Assembly (NCBI RefSeq): GCF_003732265.1
Contig: NZ_MOBK01000007.1
Location: 282,383 to 346,382 of the forward strand
DNA length: 64,000 bases
Origin: Pseudomonas brassicacearum
Lineage (GTDB): Bacteria; Pseudomonadota; Gammaproteobacteria; Pseudomonadales; Pseudomonadaceae
Direction of reading: 5' to 3'
Shown here piece after piece: positions 34,106-41,798 of the stretch. The stretch's first letter is position 1, and the number at the start of each line of letters is the position of its first letter. A model generated the notes under the pieces. That model searched no databases. It worked only from the letters and a program-made list of their open reading frames with translations, and had not been told where the DNA came from. The position numbers were made by a program, and so were the translations under genes.

Positions 34106-35639
34106 ACGTTTTGGCTTGCTGTTCCCCCTGAGCCTCGGCTATTTGCTCGACGCCTCGGCGGCGGGCTGGGAAGAGAAGTTTTACAACCCGATGCCGGACG
34201 CCGCCGACGTGGTGCTGCCGATGCCCTGCGAAGGCTCGATGGTGTTTCGCAAGGTGTTCATCCCGGTCGCCGGGCCGCTCGACGACTACCCGATCAACAT
34301 CGGTCAGGACGGCGCGGAATATGGCTACGTCGAGCAGACTCGACCGACGTTCATCGCCGGTAGCTTCACGGGCGGCAAGAACGACAAATCCCGCTATTAC
34401 CTGATGGCCAAGTACGAGATGAGTCAGCTGCAATACGCCGCGCTGACCGAAGCCACCTGCCCCACCGCCGCCACCAAACTGCGCGTGCCGCAAACGGCCG
34501 TGAGCTGGGTGCAAGCCATCGAAGCCGCCGACAAGTACAACCTGTGGCTGCGTAAAAACGCGGCCGACAAGTTGCCCAAGGAAGACGGCGCGCAGGGCTT
34601 CTTGCGCCTGCCGACTGAAGTCGAGTGGGAGTTCGCCGCACGCGGCGGGCTGGAAGTCAGCGCCGCTGAATTTCGCGATACGCACTACCCGATGCCGGAC
34701 GGCATCAATGCCTACGAATGGTTCGCCGGGGCGCAATCGTCCAATGGCAAAGTCCAGTTGTCCGGTCTGCAAAAGCCCAATCCGCTGGGTCTGCACGATA
34801 TGCTCGGCAACGTCGACGAAATGATGTTCGAGCCGTTTCGCCTGAACAAACTCGACCGCCAGCACGGTCAGGCCGGCGGCTACGTGGTACGTGGCGGCAA
34901 TTACCTGACCGCTCAGGCCGACCTGCGCACCGCGTTGCGCAAGGAAGAGCCGTATTACAACGCCGAAGGCCAGGTGAAGAACAAAACCACGGGCATGCGC
35001 CTGGTCATGGTCTCACCGACCCTGACGTCTCGCGAACGGGTCGCCAGCATCGAAAACAGCTGGAAGAAACTCGGCACCGGCAGCAAGGAAACCGAGTCCG
35101 CCGACAAAGGCACGGTGCAATCCTTGAACAATCTGGCTTCGGGCGTCGAAGACAAAGCGCTCAAGGAAAAACTCAAGGGCCTGGAGAACCAGTTGCGCGC
35201 CAGCAACCAGCAGCAGGAAGAAACCCGCGACCAGGCGATTCGCGCCAGCCTCAATCTGGGCGCATTCTTGTGCACCAAGATGCTCGACGACGGCCAGTAC
35301 GTGGACTTCCTGCAAAAGAACTACAAGCTCAATTGCGAAAGCGCGGACAAAGACGCGAGCTGCGACATGCGTAAGACCAAGCTCGACGAGCAGAAGGATC
35401 GCTTGCACAAACTCAGCCGTTACTACGCCAGCAGCCTGGTGGAATCGGCGACCTTGTACGGCCAGCCACTGCTTGAAACACAGGTCCCGGTGATGGAAGA
35501 AATCATCACCCGCAACAAACAGCTGCAAGACCTGAAACCTTACTTGCGCACCCACTGGGCCAATCAGAAAGCGTTCCTGCAAAAGCAGAAAATTGACACT
35601 GAAGCCTGGCTGAGCAGCTGCAAAGCCGTTACCCAATAA
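34095..35639 (+). CDS. SUMF1/formylglycine-generating-enzyme-like protein without the catalytic cysteines
   Basis: A 514-residue exported protein (signal peptide 1-23). Residues 45-310 look like the FGE-sulfatase (SUMF1) fold: EMSQLQYAAL, LRLPTEVEWEFAARGG and GLHDMLGNVDEMMFEPF, then GGYVVRGGNYLTAQADLRTALR. In true FGEs a cysteine pair sits in the RGGSW..C...R..R region; none is present here, so it is probably a binding or structural relative, as in several secretion-system accessory proteins. The C-terminal 200 residues are charged and helical. GTG start with GGAGAG upstream; the gene overlaps the permease gene. Confidence 0.82.
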   Translation: MSYKRFGLLFPLSLGYLLDASAAGWEEKFYNPMPDAADVVLPMPCEGSMVFRKVFIPVAGPLDDYPINIGQDGAEYGYVEQTRPTFIAGSFTGGKNDKSRYYLMAKYEMSQLQYAALTEATCPTAATKLRVPQTAVSWVQAIEAADKYNLWLRKNAADKLPKEDGAQGFLRLPTEVEWEFAARGGLEVSAAEFRDTHYPMPDGINAYEWFAGAQSSNGKVQLSGLQKPNPLGLHDMLGNVDEMMFEPFRLNKLDRQHGQAGGYVVRGGNYLTAQADLRTALRKEEPYYNAEGQVKNKTTGMRLVMVSPTLTSRERVASIENSWKKLGTGSKETESADKGTVQSLNNLASGVEDKALKEKLKGLENQLRASNQQQEETRDQAIRASLNLGAFLCTKMLDDGQYVDFLQKNYKLNCESADKDASCDMRKTKLDEQKDRLHKLSRYYASSLVESATLYGQPLLETQVPVMEEIITRNKQLQDLKPYLRTHWANQKAFLQKQKIDTEAWLSSCKAVTQ

Positions 35640-35673
35640 CAACACGTCAACACCGTCACCTAGGAGTTTCACC

Positions 35674-36408
35674 ATGTCGCGCAGCCTTTGGACTCGCTTC
35701 AAGCTACAGATCGCTTTCGTACTGGCCGGCAGCCTGCTGCTGAGCGGTTGCGCCAACACCGGTAGCTCCATGCTCGGCGAAAGCGGTGGGGCCGACCCGC
35801 GCCTGACTCAGGGCCAGGACGCAGAGTTCTTCAGCAAGTCCGGCTACCAGGCCTGCGCCATGGGCGCCGGTGTCGGCATCCTCGCCTGCGCGCTGTCCAA
35901 CAGCAGCAACAAAGCCGTGTGCGCCGTCGCCGCCGGTATTACTGCATGTGGCGTGGCCATGGGCGCGAACTACTATCTGGATCAGCGTCGCAGCGAATAC
36001 GCCGACACCACCACCCGCCTGGCTAAAATGAACAGCGACGTCGAACAAGACACGCAGAACGTGATCGCCCGTACCGCGACCGCTCAGCAAGTGATCAATG
36101 ACGACCAGGCGCAAATCGCCCAGATCAAAAAGGACATCGCCAACAAGAAAGTCGACAAGGCCAAGGCCCAGGTGCAAATCGCCGAGATTGATTCGAACAT
36201 CGCGCGCCTGCGCAAAGACCTCGGCAACATGCGCACCAAAGTCACCGAGTACACCAAAGTGGCAGACGCCGAGCGTGCACAAGGCGCTTCCGGTGCAGAG
36301 ATCAAGCAGGTGGACATGAACATCATGAAACTGAACCAGAAAGTCGCCGCCCTGCAGAAGGAAGTCGACGGTCTGTACAGCCAACGCTCCGCCATCACCC
36401 TGGGCTAA
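35674..36408 (+). CDS. lipoprotein with glycine-rich hydrophobic segment and long coiled coil
   Basis: A 244-residue lipoprotein. The signal peptide ends in LLLSGC with C26 the lipidated residue. A Gly/Ala/Cys-rich hydrophobic stretch (about 58-103, AMGAGVGILACALSNSSN and GITACGVAMGANYYLD) could insert in a membrane like a glycine zipper. A coiled coil runs from about 110 to 235 with many Lys/Asp/Gln heptads. The position after +2 does not show an aspartate retention signal (C-A-N), so outer-membrane sorting is plausible. AGGAGTTTCACC precedes the ATG. Confidence 0.78.
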   Translation: MSRSLWTRFKLQIAFVLAGSLLLSGCANTGSSMLGESGGADPRLTQGQDAEFFSKSGYQACAMGAGVGILACALSNSSNKAVCAVAAGITACGVAMGANYYLDQRRSEYADTTTRLAKMNSDVEQDTQNVIARTATAQQVINDDQAQIAQIKKDIANKKVDKAKAQVQIAEIDSNIARLRKDLGNMRTKVTEYTKVADAERAQGASGAEIKQVDMNIMKLNQKVAALQKEVDGLYSQRSAITLG

Positions 36409-36412
36409 GCAC

Positions 36413-36919
36413 ATGACGCTACGACAATTGGCGGTCCTCACCGCCGCCCTGGCCTTGAGCGGTTGCGCGACCAAGCCGGGCGAATGCGATGCGACCAATC
36501 GCGACAGCAGCATGCTGACCAAGATGAACTGCGACTACTCCGGTGGTTACAGCGATCAGGTCAAGCAGAAGGAACTGGCCCTGAGCGAGTCCCGTCAACA
36601 AAACGCGATGTTCCGTCAGGTGTACGAGAACATTCAGGCCCAGCAGCTGAGCACCAAGACCGACCTGGCCAGCCAGCAGAAAGCCCAGGCGGCGCTGAAT
36701 CAATCGCTGGGGCAACTGCTGAGCTCGCTCAAGACCCGGCATGCCAATGAAAGCTCGGTACAGAAGCAGATTGCCGGCCTAGAGCAGCAGCTCAAGGCTT
36801 CGCAAGCGGCGCCAGTGACCAAATCAACGCCTGCGACCCTGGCGGCCAAGCAGCAAGAGCTGAAGGCGTTGCAGAAGAAGGTCAATCAGCTGCAATTCAG
36901 CCTCGGCTACGAAGAGTAA
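36413..36919 (+). CDS. coiled-coil lipoprotein
   Basis: A lipoprotein of 168 residues with the signal peptide MTLRQLAVLTAALALSGC, lipidated at C18, followed by a short Cys-containing region and a predominantly helical, Gln-rich coiled coil (about 48-165). It follows the previous lipoprotein gene by four bases and shares its layout, so the two may interact. The family is not recognised. A hairpin with a T-tract lies just downstream, before the last gene of the operon. Confidence 0.75.
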   Translation: MTLRQLAVLTAALALSGCATKPGECDATNRDSSMLTKMNCDYSGGYSDQVKQKELALSESRQQNAMFRQVYENIQAQQLSTKTDLASQQKAQAALNQSLGQLLSSLKTRHANESSVQKQIAGLEQQLKASQAAPVTKSTPATLAAKQQELKALQKKVNQLQFSLGYEE

Positions 36920-36933
36920 CTTTTCACCCCGCT

Positions 36934-36961
36934 GGCCTCCCTATGGAGGCCTGCACTTTTT
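36934..36961 (+). terminator. attenuator-like hairpin inside the srf operon
   Basis: GGCCTCC-CTAT-GGAGGCC forms a perfect 7-bp stem with a four-base loop. Five bases later comes TTTTT. The gap before the T-run makes it a weaker than usual terminator, so partial read-through into the last gene is expected. An ATG lies in the hairpin, which argues against using it as a start codon. Confidence 0.6.
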
Positions 36962-36975
36962 CAGGAATCGTCGTC

Positions 36976-38421
36976 ATGCAGCGGGTCATCAGGGATGCGC
37001 AAGCCACACCGGAGGGGATGAGTGCGCTGCAAGCCAAAGTCGCCCTCATCCAGAAACACTTTCCGCCGACCGTCGCCAGCCTGTTTGCCATCCCGCGGAT
37101 GGGCAGCGGCGACGTGCTGGAATGGTGGACCGAACTGGGTGGCCAACCCACGCCCTACGCCGACCTCAACGAGGACGCGCAACGACGTTTGCTGCAAACC
37201 TATGAAGTGCGTCAGACGTCCCTCGGACAGCTGGCGGACGAACTGCAACGACGCGGTCAACCGACGGAAGCCGAAGGCCTGCGCAGCCTGCTCGGCACGC
37301 CGGAGCTGGACAAACTCTACAGCCTCAACGGTGAGCCGTTGGTGGTGCGCTGGCATCAGCGTCCGCCCAAGCCGATCGTGCCGCCGGTGGTTCCAGTGGT
37401 GCCGGTGGTTCCACCATCGCGTCGTGGCTGGTGGATCGCGGCGGCCTTGCTTGCGTTGCTGTTGCTGCTGCTGGCGCTGTGGCTCTGGTGGTTCCTGCAC
37501 CGTGAGCCGGTGGTCGTGGTGCCACCGGTTGCGCCGGTCGCGCCCGTGGTGACGCCGGTCGAGAAACCGGTTGAGAAACCGGTAGAGCCCGTTCCCGAGC
37601 CTGTTGTGGAACCGGAACCTGTTCCGGAACCAGAGCCGGTGCCCGAACCCAAACCAGTGCCGCCGCCCAAGCCGGTCCCACCACCAAAACCGGCCGCGCC
37701 GCCACCGCCACCCCCACCACCGCCGCCACCTCCAGCCCCGACGCTGGACAACTACGCGTGCCGTAAAAAAGCGCCGGATGCCGTGCCCCCGCAATTTGTG
37801 GTGGTACTCGACACCTCGGGCTCGATGGACTTGAACATCAGGTCGGTGAAATCCGATGAGGACTGGTTCTTCGGCAATGAGATGAACAAGTACCTGGACG
37901 TGAACCGCACCCGGGCGATCTTCGCTAAACCCAGCCGCATGGACGTCGCCAAGGACTCGCTAGCCGGCATGATCAACGGGCTCGATCCGAAGATCGACAC
38001 ACGCCTGATCACCTTCGCCGGTTGCGAAAGAACACCGGACCAGGGTGTGTTCCGGTTTGGCGACCGCCAACGCTTGATCAACGGGATTCGCGGCCTGGTG
38101 CCCAACGACGGCACACCGCTGGCCGACAGCCTGGCCTACGCGGCGAGCACGGTCGACGGGCGCAATAACGATGCGGTGATCGTGATGTTTGTCGACGGTG
38201 AGGACGGTTGCCAGAAAGACGCTTGCGCGGTGTCCCGCCGAATCGCCAGGGAACAACCACGCCTGCGGGTCAACGTGGTGAAAATCGGTGCCGGTGGTCC
38301 GTCACGCTGCATCGCTGAAAACACCGGTGGCCGGGTTTACAGCAGCACCAATGCGGCTGAGCTGGGTAGCCAGCTGAAACAGGCGACCAAGGAAGTGTCG
38401 AGCAATGCCAAGTGCGACTAG
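36976..38421 (+). CDS. membrane-anchored von Willebrand factor A protein, last gene of srf operon
   Basis: A 481-residue protein. The cytosolic N-terminal domain (1-130) ends in KLYSLNGEPLVVRWHQRP. One membrane helix spans about 152-174, followed by a proline-rich spacer of P-E-P and poly-P repeats (180-256). A periplasmic vWA domain (270-481) carries a canonical MIDAS, DTSGS (279-283), and LVPNDGTPLADSL further on. The start is placed at ATG 36976 (AGGAA eight bases upstream) rather than 36943, which is inside a hairpin. The N-terminal domain resembles that of SrfA at the other end of the operon. Confidence 0.85.
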   Translation: MQRVIRDAQATPEGMSALQAKVALIQKHFPPTVASLFAIPRMGSGDVLEWWTELGGQPTPYADLNEDAQRRLLQTYEVRQTSLGQLADELQRRGQPTEAEGLRSLLGTPELDKLYSLNGEPLVVRWHQRPPKPIVPPVVPVVPVVPPSRRGWWIAAALLALLLLLLALWLWWFLHREPVVVVPPVAPVAPVVTPVEKPVEKPVEPVPEPVVEPEPVPEPEPVPEPKPVPPPKPVPPPKPAAPPPPPPPPPPPPAPTLDNYACRKKAPDAVPPQFVVVLDTSGSMDLNIRSVKSDEDWFFGNEMNKYLDVNRTRAIFAKPSRMDVAKDSLAGMINGLDPKIDTRLITFAGCERTPDQGVFRFGDRQRLINGIRGLVPNDGTPLADSLAYAASTVDGRNNDAVIVMFVDGEDGCQKDACAVSRRIAREQPRLRVNVVKIGAGGPSRCIAENTGGRVYSSTNAAELGSQLKQATKEVSSNAKCD

Positions 38422-38450
38422 TCACTCGGCTTGAATATTGAGGTGAGCCC

Positions 38451-38543
38451 ATCGCGGGCAAGCCACGCTCCCACAGGTTTTGTGTCGTTCACAAAAGATC
38501 GGAACGACACATAACCCTGTGGGAGCGGGCTTGCTCGCGAAAG
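38451..38543. repeat. REP pair with long perfect inner stem (REPIN)
   Basis: Inverted GTGGGAGCG-type units, with the inner arms TGTGTCGTTC and GAACGACACA also complementary, at the convergent end of the srf operon and the chemoreceptor gene. It may form the 3' end for both. Confidence 0.85.
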
Positions 38544-38559
38544 CTATTTCAAATGCACC

Positions 38560-40536
38560 TCAACGAAACCGGTCAACCTCCTGACGCAAGTCCGCCGCCA
38601 GGCTCTCCAGTTCTTTAGCAGTAACGGCCAGGTTCGACACCACCTCACGCTGCTCACTGTTGGCCAACGCAATACTCTGCAGGTTGCTGCTGAGCAACGT
38701 CGCGGTGCTGCTTTGCTCTTGGGTCGCTGTGGTAATCGCCGCAAACTGCTGACCGGCCGAACGGCTCTGCTCATCGATCCGCGCCAGCGCCGAGGCCACA
38801 TTGGCGTTACGCGACAGGCCTTCCTGCATCAACACATTGCCCTGTTCCATGGTGCTGATGGCGTTGCCGGTTTCCTGCTGGATGCTGCTGATCATCCCGG
38901 AAATTTCGTCGGTAGCCTGACGAGTGCGCGACGCCAGGTTACGCACCTCATCGGCCACCACTGCAAAGCCTCGACCCTGCTCACCGGCGCGGGCCGCTTC
39001 GATGGCGGCGTTCAGCGCCAGCAGGTTGGTCTGCTCGGCAATCGCGGTAATCACGCCGACGATGCCGCCGATTTCCTGGGAACGCTGACCCAAGGTATTG
39101 ATCACCGTCGCGGTGCTGTTCAGCGCGCCGGCGATTTGTTCCAGCGATGCCGACGCTTCGTCCATCGAGGTACGACCGATCTGGGTTTGCTGGGCGTTTT
39201 CCTGGGCCAGACGCTGGGTGTTGCCCATGTTGTCGGCGATGTTCAGGGACGTGGCGCTGAACTCTTCCACGGCGCCGGCCATGCTGGTGATCTCGCCGGA
39301 CTGCTGCTCCATCCCTTCATAGGCGCCACCGGACAGACCGGACAAGGCCTGGGCACGGCTGTTGACCTCGGCCGAGGCCTTGCGGATGTGCTCGACCATG
39401 GTCGACAGGGCCTGGCTCATCTGGTTGAACGCGCGGGCCAGTTGACCGATCTCGTCATTGCTCGCCACGTTCAGGCGCACGCTCAAATCACCGGCGCCCA
39501 AGGCTTCGGCCTGACGCACCAGATCACCCAGCGGCGCGAGTTTGCTACGCAGCAACCAGACAGCCGAACCGACCGCGATCAACATCGCCAGCAGACTGCC
39601 GATGGCCAATTGAATGCCGACGCTCCAGGTCACCGCGTTGATTTCAGCTTTTGGCATGCTCGCCACGACCGACCATGGGCCGCCATCGAACGGCACGGAC
39701 ACGCTGTAGAAATCCTCGGATTTGTCGCTCCAGAACTGGCCTTTGCCCGGTGTCTTCGCCAGCCCGACGATGGCCGGGACGGCTTGATCCAGTGCTTGCA
39801 CACCGGCAATCGGCACTAGCCATTTGCTTTGCTCATCGAGCAACGCCAAGGAGCCGGTCTGGCCGATACGGAAGCGCTTGAGGTTCTCGAACTGCGCGTT
39901 CTGCGCGTCGGTGTAATCGAACCCTACGAACAGCACGGCAATCACCTTGCCGCTGCTGTCGCGCACGGGGGTGTATTGCGTCATGTAGGAGCGATCAAAC
40001 AGCAAGGCGCGACCGACATAGCTCTGCCCCGCCATCAAGCGTGCGTACGCCGGGTGAGCGTGATCGAGCAGCGTGCCGATGGCGCGGTTGCCGTCCTGTT
40101 TGGTCAGGGAGGTGCTGACCCGGATGAAGTCTTCGCCGCTGCGCACAAACAACGTCGCCACGCCGGCGGTCATTTGCTTGAACTCGTCGACTTCCTTGAA
40201 GTTGTTGTTCAACACTTCGCTGCCCAGGTGCAATCCCGGGGTCTGCGTGCCTGCCACGGCCACCGGCTCATCCGGGTGCACGCTCAGACCGGCGCTGAAG
40301 CGCTTCTCGAACAGACCGGCCAGACGCTGGGTGCTTTCACGCAGGGTGCCGTGAAAGGTGCTCAACTGATCGGCCAGCAACCGGGCTTCACTGGCCAGGT
40401 GCTCTTCGCGGGTGGCGAGGTTGGCAGTGTCCAGCGAACGCAGGGCGAACACGGTACTGCCAGTGATGACAATCGCCAGAATCACGGCAAGCGCAAGACC
40501 AAGCTGTGAGGCGATCCGGGCACGGGGTTGAGACAT
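38560..40536 (-). CDS. methyl-accepting chemotaxis protein
   Basis: A 658-residue chemoreceptor. TM1 is at about 13-33, with a large periplasmic Cache-type sensor domain between the two helices (about 34-300, containing DFIRVSTSLTKQDGNRAIGT). TM2 is near 305-330, followed by a HAMP domain (LAPLGDLVRQAEALGAGDLSVR). The signalling hairpin AIAEQTNLLALNAAIEAARA lies near 520 and is the hallmark of MCPs. No CheR pentapeptide is visible at the C-terminus. The ATG at 40536 has AGGAGCTGTC upstream. The ligand is unknown. Transcribed towards the end of the srf operon. Confidence 0.93.
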   Translation of the reverse strand: MSQPRARIASQLGLALAVILAIVITGSTVFALRSLDTANLATREEHLASEARLLADQLSTFHGTLRESTQRLAGLFEKRFSAGLSVHPDEPVAVAGTQTPGLHLGSEVLNNNFKEVDEFKQMTAGVATLFVRSGEDFIRVSTSLTKQDGNRAIGTLLDHAHPAYARLMAGQSYVGRALLFDRSYMTQYTPVRDSSGKVIAVLFVGFDYTDAQNAQFENLKRFRIGQTGSLALLDEQSKWLVPIAGVQALDQAVPAIVGLAKTPGKGQFWSDKSEDFYSVSVPFDGGPWSVVASMPKAEINAVTWSVGIQLAIGSLLAMLIAVGSAVWLLRSKLAPLGDLVRQAEALGAGDLSVRLNVASNDEIGQLARAFNQMSQALSTMVEHIRKASAEVNSRAQALSGLSGGAYEGMEQQSGEITSMAGAVEEFSATSLNIADNMGNTQRLAQENAQQTQIGRTSMDEASASLEQIAGALNSTATVINTLGQRSQEIGGIVGVITAIAEQTNLLALNAAIEAARAGEQGRGFAVVADEVRNLASRTRQATDEISGMISSIQQETGNAISTMEQGNVLMQEGLSRNANVASALARIDEQSRSAGQQFAAITTATQEQSSTATLLSSNLQSIALANSEQREVVSNLAVTAKELESLAADLRQEVDRFR

Positions 40537-40725
40537 GACAGCTCCTGGCCGAGCGACCTGATCCTGCTTGATCGGGCTGAACACTCAGCAAAATTTTCCA
40601 GATAATGGGGAAAAGCGTCGAACCTGCACGAAGGTTCCACCTGCAGATATTCGGCGGCAAAACTGAATACTTGAGTAATTAACGGGGATATGGCTCAAGG
40701 CCTCTACTGCGAGGGCTCTATCGAT

Positions 40726-41646
40726 TCAGCTCAGACGCGCGACGACCGGCAAATCCATGGCCCGGACTTCACCCAGCAGGAAATCGCTGAGGCGGCGCAA
40801 ACGTTCACCTCCGGGCCGGGTTTTCGGCCAGACCAGGTAGTAATTCTCACCGCTGGCGACCGCCGTCGGCCACGGCAGACTCAGGCGCCCTTGCGCGACA
40901 TCCTCCGCCACCATCAGCAAATCCCCCATGGACACGCCGTAGCCTCGCGCGGCGGCGATCATGCCCAGCTCCAGAGTGTCGAACACCTGGCCACCCTTGA
41001 GCGAGACCTGATCGGTCAGGCCCATGCGGTCGAGCCAACTGCGCCAATCACGCCGATCAGGTGTCGGGTGCAGCAGCTCGGTGCTGGCCAGGCGCGCGAC
41101 GTCCCATGGCTGGTCGTTCAGCAGATTCGGCGCGCCGACGGGGATCAGCTCCTCGGGGAACAGCAGCGTGGCCTCCCAATCCGGCGGAAAATGCCCGCTG
41201 CTGAGGATCACGGCGCAGTCGAACGGCTCCTGATTGAAGTCCACCGAGTCGATGTCCATCCACGCGCTGGTCAGTTGCACTTCATTGCCCGGTTGCAGGT
41301 GCCGGAAACGGCTAAGCCGCGCCAGCAACCAGCGCATGGTCAAGGTCGACGGGGCTTTCATGCGCAGGATGTCGTCTTCGGCGCGCAAGGTATTGCAGGC
41401 GCGCTCAAGGGCGGTGAAGCCGTCACGAATGCCCGGCAGGATCAACCGCGCCGACTCGGTCAGTTGCAAGTTGCGCCCGCTGCGGTGAAACAGCCGACAG
41501 GCGAAATGCTCTTCCAGGGTCCGGATATGCCGGCTCACCGCGCTTTGAGTGATCGACAGTTCTTCCGCCGCGCGGGTGAACGAGCTGTGCCGCGCCGCCG
41601 CTTCAAATGCGCGCAAGGCATACAAGGGAGGAAGACGACGGGACAT
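40726..41646 (-). CDS. LysR-family transcriptional regulator (GcvA-like)
   Basis: A DNA-binding regulator of 306 residues. Its N-terminal winged HTH (LYALRAFEAAARHSSFTRAA through SAVSRHIRTLEEHFACRLF, residues 8-55) matches the GcvA/AmpR branch of LysR regulators. The effector-binding domain follows (about 90-300). It lies divergent to the MATE pump gene with a 152-base shared upstream region, the usual layout for LysR control of the neighbour, although no LysR box was picked out. The effector is unknown. In P. aeruginosa the same order is seen. Confidence 0.92.
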   Translation of the reverse strand: MSRRLPPLYALRAFEAAARHSSFTRAAEELSITQSAVSRHIRTLEEHFACRLFHRSGRNLQLTESARLILPGIRDGFTALERACNTLRAEDDILRMKAPSTLTMRWLLARLSRFRHLQPGNEVQLTSAWMDIDSVDFNQEPFDCAVILSSGHFPPDWEATLLFPEELIPVGAPNLLNDQPWDVARLASTELLHPTPDRRDWRSWLDRMGLTDQVSLKGGQVFDTLELGMIAAARGYGVSMGDLLMVAEDVAQGRLSLPWPTAVASGENYYLVWPKTRPGGERLRRLSDFLLGEVRAMDLPVVARLS

Positions 41647-41798
41647 GAGGAAAGCTCCTATAGCGCAATCCGGCTACCGTAGCAGAATCTGTCCAGCATG
41701 AGTCTGACTCATGCTACCCATCCTTTTTATCCCTTTGTGTTAACCCCGTGAAGCGCCGAGAATCGACGCTTTCCCGTCCTCTTTGATAATCGAGCGTG

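Noticed and set aside
36943..36975. ATG 36943 as start of the terminal vWA gene
   Set aside because: It lies in the loop and stem of a hairpin and has no RBS; 36976 has AGGAA at the right distance.
38451..38543. CRISPR-like repeat arrangement
   Set aside because: Only two inverted units; it is a REP pair, with no regular spacers or cas genes in the window.
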